From Pseudidiomarina aestuarii (GTDB taxonomy: Bacteria > Pseudomonadota > Gammaproteobacteria > Enterobacterales > Alteromonadaceae), in NCBI RefSeq assembly GCF_003987355.1, contig NZ_PIPR01000002.1, positions 124,001 through 188,000 on the forward strand: a stretch of DNA of 64,000 bases, written 5' to 3'. The notes below the pieces were generated by a model. That model worked only from the letters and a program-made list of their open reading frames with translations, made no database searches and was not told the origin of the DNA. Shown piece after piece: positions 58,854 to 64,000 of this stretch (position 1 is the first letter of the stretch; every line of letters starts with the position of its first letter). The position numbers and the translations under genes are program-made.

Positions 58854-58882
58854 AGGACAGCGCAGAATTTCTGCCTTGTCCT
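58854..58882. repeat. Interrupted 29-bp dyad upstream of the coiled-coil protein gene
   Basis: AGGACA (58854-58859) pairs with TGTCCT (58877-58882), and inside it GCAGAA (58862-58867) pairs with TTCTGC (58869-58874), with 2-base mismatched steps between the two. It begins 28 bases upstream of the start codon and is the longest symmetry in this 166-base gap. It may be an operator or a leader hairpin. Confidence 0.5.
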
Positions 58883-58992
58883 TACTGCCTCGATGTCATT
58901 AAGTGCCACTTTCTCGGATTCGTCTAGCTTTTTGGCATTACATTTGCTGATTCTTAACATCAGGGCTCTAGTTTAGCACTTTCCTTACTTTA

Positions 58993-59481
58993 TCAGTGCA
59001 GTTCTGCATCAGAGTGAGCTTTCTCAAGTGCTATCAACCATTCTTTTTTATCCAAACCACCGCCGTAGCCAGTAAGTGAACCATTGCTGCCGACAACTCG
59101 GTGACACGGAATCACAATACTGATTGGATTTCGATTATTGGCCATACCAACAGCACGAACTCCTTTGGGGTTATCGACTGCTTGTGCGATATCCTTATAA
59201 CTTGCCAGTTGCCCGTACGGAATAGCTCGCAATTGGCGCCAGACCGACTGCTGAAAAGCGGTTCCCTGAGCAGTGAGGGGTAAATCAAAATGTTGCCTTT
59301 CTCCAGCAAAATATTCTTTGAGTTGTTGTAACGCGCGGTCAACCACTTCACATGCAGCAGTTGAATTGACCGGCTCGTCAGTAAAGTACACCTCGGTTAC
59401 CGCGACACCATCGCTACCCACATAAACCAGGCCGAGCGGAGTCATAACCGTGCCACAGTAGAGTGAAGTCATTTTTTTCAT
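58993..59481 (-). CDS. ogt: Methylated-DNA-protein-cysteine methyltransferase (Ogt)
   Basis: Ogt removes alkyl groups from O6 of guanine in a suicide reaction. The product has the active-site IVIPCHRVVG, the SVWRQLRAIPYGQLASYKDI helix-turn-helix region and the GYGGGLDKKEWLI end typical of the family. I start at 59481 (162 residues), 11 bases after AAGGA; ATGs at 59493 and 59472 are alternatives. It is divergent from the NRAMP-like gene. Confidence 0.92.
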   Translation of the reverse strand: MKKMTSLYCGTVMTPLGLVYVGSDGVAVTEVYFTDEPVNSTAACEVVDRALQQLKEYFAGERQHFDLPLTAQGTAFQQSVWRQLRAIPYGQLASYKDIAQAVDNPKGVRAVGMANNRNPISIVIPCHRVVGSNGSLTGYGGGLDKKEWLIALEKAHSDAELH

Positions 59482-59587
59482 TGGTGCGTTCATCCTTATT
59501 CTGATCGGACAAAATTCGTTAGTTAGAGTTCTAGCATAATCGAAATAAGCTGTGCTAGTGTCGACTGACTTTAGTAAAGGATAGCCC

Positions 59588-60826
59588 ATGAAACGTTCTG
59601 ATTCTGCTCGTTTTCGACCACAACTTGGTCCTGCTGCACTCGTAGCCGCTGCTTTTATTGGCCCAGGTACTGTAGTTACTGCATCTCTGGCCGGAGCGAA
59701 TTACGGTTATGCACTCCTTTGGGCATTGGTCTTTTCTGTTATTGCGACCATCATATTGCAAGAAATGGCTGCGCGTTTAGGTGTCGTGACGCAACAAGGG
59801 TTGGGTGAGAATATTCGTGCAGCAATCTCCAATCCACTGGTTCGTTGGTTTGTGGTGGTATTGGTTTTAAGTGCCGTGGTGATTGGCAACAGCGTCTATC
59901 AAGGCGGTAACCTAACGGGTGCAAGTCTCGGTATTGCAGGGCTGGGCGAAAGCGGATGGTTTCCACTAGTACCTGCGCAGTGGGTTCCTTTGTTACTAGG
60001 GTTGCTGGCGTCTGTGCTGCTCTGGTTGGGCAGTTATAAGGTGTTGGAGCGGGTGCTGATCGGATTGGTCGTGACCATGAGCATTGCATTTGTAGTGACC
60101 TTTATTTTGACCGATCCGGATTGGGGAGCGTTGTTCAGTGGGCTAGTGATCCCGAGTATTCCAACTGGCGGACTACTGACAGTGGTAGCCTTGATTGGTA
60201 CGACAGTGGTGCCTTACAACTTATTTTTGCATGCTTCGACAGCTGCACAAAAATGGCAGTCACCGGAGCAACTGCGTGAAGTGAAGCGCGATCTCTACGT
60301 TTCGATACCGCTGGGCGGATTTATTTCCATAGCGATAGTCGCTACCGCGGCATCGGCATTTTTTGGAACGGCAGCCACTATTGAGGGGGCCGCTGACCTG
60401 GCGGTGGGGCTGCAGCCACTATTTGGCGATGCAGCAACGGCGTTTATGGCTATCGGACTCTTTGCCGCTGGACTGTCGTCGGCACTGACTGCACCGCTTG
60501 CTTCTGCGTATGCGTTGAGCGGTGTACTTGGATATGAGCGTAATTTAAAGGGATTGCCGTTTCGATTGACTTGGTTGGCGATCTTAGCGATAGGCGTAGG
60601 TATCGCCTCGCTGGGTATTCGTCCGGTTAGTGTTATCTGGTTTGCTCAAGTCGCAAATGGCTTGTTGTTACCATTGATGGCGGGCTTCTTACTTTGGGTA
60701 TGCAATCGTGAAGTTCTGGGCGAATGGCGCAATAACTGGCGGCAAAATACACTGGGTATGCTCGTGTTATTGGTAGCCTGTGGTCTGGGTGGACGCAGCT
60801 TAGCGAGTGCGTTTGGCTGGCTGTAG
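59588..60826 (+). CDS. NRAMP-family transporter with altered metal-site motifs
   Basis: The 412-residue protein has eleven or so helices and aligns with NRAMP in helix 1 (FIGPGTVVTASLAGANYGY) and helix 6 (LIGTTVVPYNLFLHAS). The metal-binding DPGN motif is GPGT (25-28), and the MPH of helix 6 is VPY (208-210), so the classic Asp, Asn and Met ligands for manganese or iron are absent. It still belongs to the superfamily by overall pattern. The substrate may be another ion or not a transition metal at all. AAAGGA precedes the ATG; the end lies one base from the convergent gene. Confidence 0.88.
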   Translation: MKRSDSARFRPQLGPAALVAAAFIGPGTVVTASLAGANYGYALLWALVFSVIATIILQEMAARLGVVTQQGLGENIRAAISNPLVRWFVVVLVLSAVVIGNSVYQGGNLTGASLGIAGLGESGWFPLVPAQWVPLLLGLLASVLLWLGSYKVLERVLIGLVVTMSIAFVVTFILTDPDWGALFSGLVIPSIPTGGLLTVVALIGTTVVPYNLFLHASTAAQKWQSPEQLREVKRDLYVSIPLGGFISIAIVATAASAFFGTAATIEGAADLAVGLQPLFGDAATAFMAIGLFAAGLSSALTAPLASAYALSGVLGYERNLKGLPFRLTWLAILAIGVGIASLGIRPVSVIWFAQVANGLLLPLMAGFLLWVCNREVLGEWRNNWRQNTLGMLVLLVACGLGGRSLASAFGWL

Positions 60827-60827
60827 G

Positions 60828-61811
60828 CTAGTCGCCAAATAACATCTCAACTTCAATGCCAACCAGCCAACGTGGTCGACGTGATTCTTCAACGAACTCA
60901 CGTGGCCAGTGCAAGCCAATCCAGCTTTCCACATACAGCCAATCGCGCATGAAGCGACTCCGATGGAGTGCCCGTAGCCCATAGTCTTGCATGGGTACTG
61001 CATTACGTGTTTCACCATACCACCAGACCTCACCACCGATAGCGCGCTCTGGATGGTACATAAAGTAAAGTTTTTCTGAAGCATGCCAACGAATACCTTC
61101 GGTCCGTTCAGCAAAGGTCCCGCGAATCCAAAATTTATTAAACCAACGTTCACCGAAGGCTTGGTCATGCTCAATGGTTTGTGCAATGCCAAAGCCGTCG
61201 CTATCGCGCCAAAATCCGACAGACTGCAAATGAATTTCACTCGCATCACTGAGAATGGTCTCAAACCGGTAGCGGGCGCGCACATACGGGTCTAGGTCTA
61301 TACCACCGCGGAAACCTGCGCCTATGGAGAAACTGTGATGATCTTCGACGTAAGGGTCAAAGCCTAGCCCAACCATCCATTCCTCATCACTTTGATCACG
61401 TCGAATCACTGATGGACGAGTGGTTTGCGTATTGTTGATGATATCGTCGAAATCACCGCGACCTATGAAGGCTGAAAATTGTCGTTCGGCATGGGGGAAT
61501 ACTACGCTAGCGCGGAAGCTGGAATCTATTTTGAAGCCATCATATTCGTCCCATTCTGGACGTATCGAAAAACTACCATAGGCGGTGTCGTAGTCTTTTG
61601 GATTCACCTCATCGGTAAAAAATGAGTCCAGCCATGCGGCAGTCGCACTAACGGAACTTTTTACGCCTTCACGAAAATCATCAATCATTTCCGGTGGCGG
61701 ATTGTTAGATTGCTCTGAATTGGTTTCCGTCGCTTGGGCACTGGCAGCCGAGATCATCGCCGCGTATATCAGCGCACCGATCCAATATCTCGAGAACTGC
61801 AGTTGACTCAT
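60828..61811 (-). CDS. Outer-membrane-like beta-barrel protein, unknown function
   Basis: The 327-residue protein has a signal peptide (ISAASAQA, cut near 26), an acidic/Asn-rich mature start and then alternating hydrophobic and charged beta-strand-like segments with many aromatic residues, as in an outer membrane barrel (about 75-327). It ends in VEMLFGD, not the classic terminal Phe. I start at 61811 because GGAGG lies 5 bases ahead; an ATG 11 codons upstream lacks such a site. No family is recognised. Confidence 0.72.
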   Translation of the reverse strand: MSQLQFSRYWIGALIYAAMISAASAQATETNSEQSNNPPPEMIDDFREGVKSSVSATAAWLDSFFTDEVNPKDYDTAYGSFSIRPEWDEYDGFKIDSSFRASVVFPHAERQFSAFIGRGDFDDIINNTQTTRPSVIRRDQSDEEWMVGLGFDPYVEDHHSFSIGAGFRGGIDLDPYVRARYRFETILSDASEIHLQSVGFWRDSDGFGIAQTIEHDQAFGERWFNKFWIRGTFAERTEGIRWHASEKLYFMYHPERAIGGEVWWYGETRNAVPMQDYGLRALHRSRFMRDWLYVESWIGLHWPREFVEESRRPRWLVGIEVEMLFGD

Positions 61812-61879
61812 GCCTACCTCCAACTTTCCATGTCTTCTCAACATACTAGGAAAGTTGAAGGCTGACCAGTTGGAATCGG

Positions 61880-63559
61880 TTAAATACTGACCCGCTTGTA
61901 GTTGCGATAAGCTGGCTGCCAGAATTGGCTATCAATCCGTTGGCGAAGCGTTTCGTCGCTAATCTCGAGCGCTAAACCTTGTTCTTGCGCCACCTTGGCT
62001 ACCGCGAACGCAATTTGCTTGCTGAGCTCAGCAATAGACGTAATAGCTGGAAGTAAATGCTCACTTTCACCTTTTACTTTCGGTGACGCTTCAGCAAGTG
62101 TTGAGCTTGCGGCAATTAACATGGCATCACTAATGGACCGAGCTTTGACTGCCAGCACGCCCAATCCGATACCCGGGAAGATATAGCTATTATTGCATTG
62201 CGCAATCGGGAATTCGTGACCTTGGAATTTGACGGGATCAAAAGGACTCCCGGTGGCAACGATGGCTTGTCCTTCGGTCCACTCGATAATGTGTGCGGGG
62301 TGCGCTTCAATTTGTCGTGACGGATTCGACAATGGGAAGATAATTGGCGCCGATGTATATTGATGCATGGCACGCACGACTTGTTCTGTAAATAGACCTG
62401 GCTGCCCAGACACACCGATGAGAATGGTCGGTTGAGCGCAGTGCATGACGTCTAGCAAGGAAGGATAATCGCCACTATGTTCCCATTTTTCTAATGCTGC
62501 TCGCGGCTGTGCCAACGCAGCTTGAAAGTCTCTGAGGCCTTCCATGCCCTCGGTCAGTAGCCCGAAGCGATCGACCATAAATACTTGCTGGCGTGCTTGC
62601 TCGTCGGATATTCCCTCAGCAATCATTTGTTGGATGATTTGTTCAGCAATACCACATCCAGCGGAACCGGCTCCGACAAACGCCACTTTTTGCTGGCTCA
62701 GTTGCACACCTTTAACCTTGCACGCAGCGAGCAAAGTGCCGACCGTAACAGCCGCGGTGCCTTGAATGTCATCGTTGAAGCAACAGAAGTCATCGCGATA
62801 CTTGCGTAAAATTGGCATCGCATTCGGTTGCGCAAAATCCTCAAACTGAATCATTGCTTCGGGCCAACGTCGCCGGACTGCATGCATAAATTTCTCAATA
62901 AACTCGTCATACTCTGCTTGTCCAATGCGCTTGTGCCGAGCACCCATATACATAGGGTCATTCAAAAGCTTTTCGTTATTGGTACCCACGTCTAAACAGA
63001 CTGGCAAGGTGTAAGCTGGGCTGATACCGCCACAAGCGGTATACAAACTCAGTTTACCAATAGGAATGCCCATGCCACCGATACCCTGATCACCTAGGCC
63101 CAAAATTCGCTCGCCGTCGGTCACGACGATGACTTTAACCTTACGTTTGGTCGCATTACGCAAAATATCATCGAGTTGGTCGCGTTCTTCATAAGAAATG
63201 AACAGTCCACGAGAACTGCGATAGATATCGGAAAACTGCTCGCAAGCATCACCCACCGTTGGCGTATAAATGATGGGCATCATTTCTTCGAGATGATTTT
63301 GTAACAAGCGATAGAACAAAGTTTCGTTGTTGTCTTGGATAGCACGCAGGTAAATATGTTTATTTAGCGCGGTATCAAAGCTGGAATATTGCAGGTAACA
63401 GCGTTTGACTTGTTCTTCGATAGTCTCATAGCGCGGTGGCAATAAACCCGTTAGATTAAAGGCAGCACGTTCTTCGCGAGTAAAAGCACTACCTTTGTTC
63501 AGTAAAGGTGTTTCTAACAGACTGGGGCCTGCATAAGGAATATACAGCGGATTCTTCAT
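61880..63559 (-). CDS. maeA: NAD-dependent malic enzyme MaeA
   Basis: MaeA oxidatively decarboxylates malate to pyruvate, generating NADH. The 559-residue product (E. coli 565) has the malic-enzyme substrate site [12 protein letters not shown], the metal/substrate segment [29 protein letters not shown] and the NAD Rossmann motif [14 protein letters not shown]. The family is clear; NAD rather than NADP specificity is assumed from resemblance to E. coli SfcA/MaeA. Confidence 0.95.
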   Translation of the reverse strand: MKNPLYIPYAGPSLLETPLLNKGSAFTREERAAFNLTGLLPPRYETIEEQVKRCYLQYSSFDTALNKHIYLRAIQDNNETLFYRLLQNHLEEMMPIIYTPTVGDACEQFSDIYRSSRGLFISYEERDQLDDILRNATKRKVKVIVVTDGERILGLGDQGIGGMGIPIGKLSLYTACGGISPAYTLPVCLDVGTNNEKLLNDPMYMGARHKRIGQAEYDEFIEKFMHAVRRRWPEAMIQFEDFAQPNAMPILRKYRDDFCCFNDDIQGTAAVTVGTLLAACKVKGVQLSQQKVAFVGAGSAGCGIAEQIIQQMIAEGISDEQARQQVFMVDRFGLLTEGMEGLRDFQAALAQPRAALEKWEHSGDYPSLLDVMHCAQPTILIGVSGQPGLFTEQVVRAMHQYTSAPIIFPLSNPSRQIEAHPAHIIEWTEGQAIVATGSPFDPVKFQGHEFPIAQCNNSYIFPGIGLGVLAVKARSISDAMLIAASSTLAEASPKVKGESEHLLPAITSIAELSKQIAFAVAKVAQEQGLALEISDETLRQRIDSQFWQPAYRNYKRVSI

Positions 63560-63623
63560 GAATCATTCTCCTCGCGCTATAGTCAAAAGGGCAGCTATTA
63601 TGCCAAAAAATGAGGACTAAAAC

Positions 63624-64000
63624 ATGAGTAATCAGGCCACTGTCGTCAATCTCAAGTTGGTTGAAGGCTATAAATTTGAAGTTGATTTTGGTGATTTTGG
63701 GACTATCACAACCGATGAGCCTGAGCCGCTGGGCAGCGGTTCTGGGCCCAGTCCGAGTCAATTGCTTGCCGCGGCCGTAGCGAATTGTATGGCGGCCAGC
63801 TTAATGTTTGCGGTGCGCAAATATAAGGGGGATCCAGGTCAAATGCGTGCGCAAGTGACAGCCACTACCGATCGTGTTGATGGACGTTTGCGGGTGACGC
63901 ACTTAGATGTCGACTTACGCCTCGGTAATCCCGCTATCGAATTACCCCAATTAGATAAGATCTTGGCGCAATTTGAGGACTTTTGTGTGGTGACTCAAAG
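63624..64000 (+). CDS. OsmC/Ohr family peroxiredoxin-like protein, 3' end outside window
   Basis: OsmC-family proteins reduce organic or other peroxides with two cysteines. The 125 codons present include both: ANCMAASLMF near residue 52 and FCVVTQ near 120, in the expected context. GAGGA precedes the ATG. The coding sequence runs off the right edge, so the end is unknown. It is divergent from maeA. Confidence 0.85.
   Translation, partial: MSNQATVVNLKLVEGYKFEVDFGDFGTITTDEPEPLGSGSGPSPSQLLAAAVANCMAASLMFAVRKYKGDPGQMRAQVTATTDRVDGRLRVTHLDVDLRLGNPAIELPQLDKILAQFEDFCVVTQ

Noticed and set aside
58895-58925. TGGCAC on the minus strand as a sigma-54 promoter for the coiled-coil protein gene
   Set aside because: The required GC at the -12 position does not follow at the right distance.

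Overview
The window reads as a contiguous piece of chromosome from a marine-type gammaproteobacterium of the order Alteromonadales, most like Idiomarinaceae. This rests on gene order and protein resemblance recalled from known families, not on any search. The gene blocks trmH-recG, ubiE-ubiJ-ubiB-tatABC-tatD, rhlB-gppA against trxA-rho, ubiD-fre and recC-recB-recD are classic gammaproteobacterial neighbourhoods. Coding density is very high, many genes overlap by 1 to 20 bases, and no gap exceeds about 220 bases. I saw no rRNA, tRNA, CRISPR array, transposase, integrase or phage gene, so this is core chromosome with a few accessory cassettes.

Layout. 1-7.7 kb: end of trmH, recG, ubiquinone genes ubiE/J/B, Tat translocase tatABC, a small secreted protein, tatD. 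7.7-12.8 kb: a membrane diguanylate cyclase, hemB, and the opposing rhlB-gppA pair. 12.8-17 kb: trxA, rho, then a Calx-beta/DUF1566 lipoprotein with a small DUF1566 partner. 17-19.2 kb: ubiD-fre. 19.2-24.4 kb: a thiamine-salvage operon under a TPP riboswitch (TonB-dependent receptor, PnuT-type permease, kinase-like protein, MFS transporter). 24.4-27.7 kb: DUF3185 protein, Dps, TrhO, a periplasmic phosphatase-like protein, and an MliC/META lipoprotein. 27.8-37.3 kb: recCBD and arfB. 37.3-50.2 kb: a complete E. coli-style cellulose locus, bcsE-bcsF-bcsG on one strand and bcsR-Q-A-B-Z-C on the other. 50.4-55 kb: an Ntn-hydrolase acylase lipoprotein, a MaoC-like protein, a WYL regulator. 55-58.4 kb: a compact four-gene membrane operon (DUF3667, GT2-GtrA, two tandem PepSY proteins). 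58.5-64 kb: a small coiled-coil secreted protein, ogt, an atypical NRAMP-family transporter, an outer-membrane-like protein, maeA and the start of an OsmC-family gene.

How the parts work together. The bcs locus carries both the cyclic-di-GMP-responsive synthase and the phosphoethanolamine-modifying bcsEFG arm. The diguanylate cyclase at 7.7 kb, with a canonical inhibitory site, could feed that signal pool, although no direct link is visible. The thiamine operon is a relay from outer membrane to cytoplasm. Its leader contains a readable translational switch: the conserved aptamer core can pair with a segment that otherwise hides the ribosome-binding site of the receptor gene.

The most interesting items for follow-up are that riboswitch switch and the four-gene salvage cassette, the DUF3667/GT2-GtrA/PepSY-PepSY operon, nested inverted repeats in front of dps, the NRAMP-like transporter lacking canonical metal ligands, and the half-length GppA.
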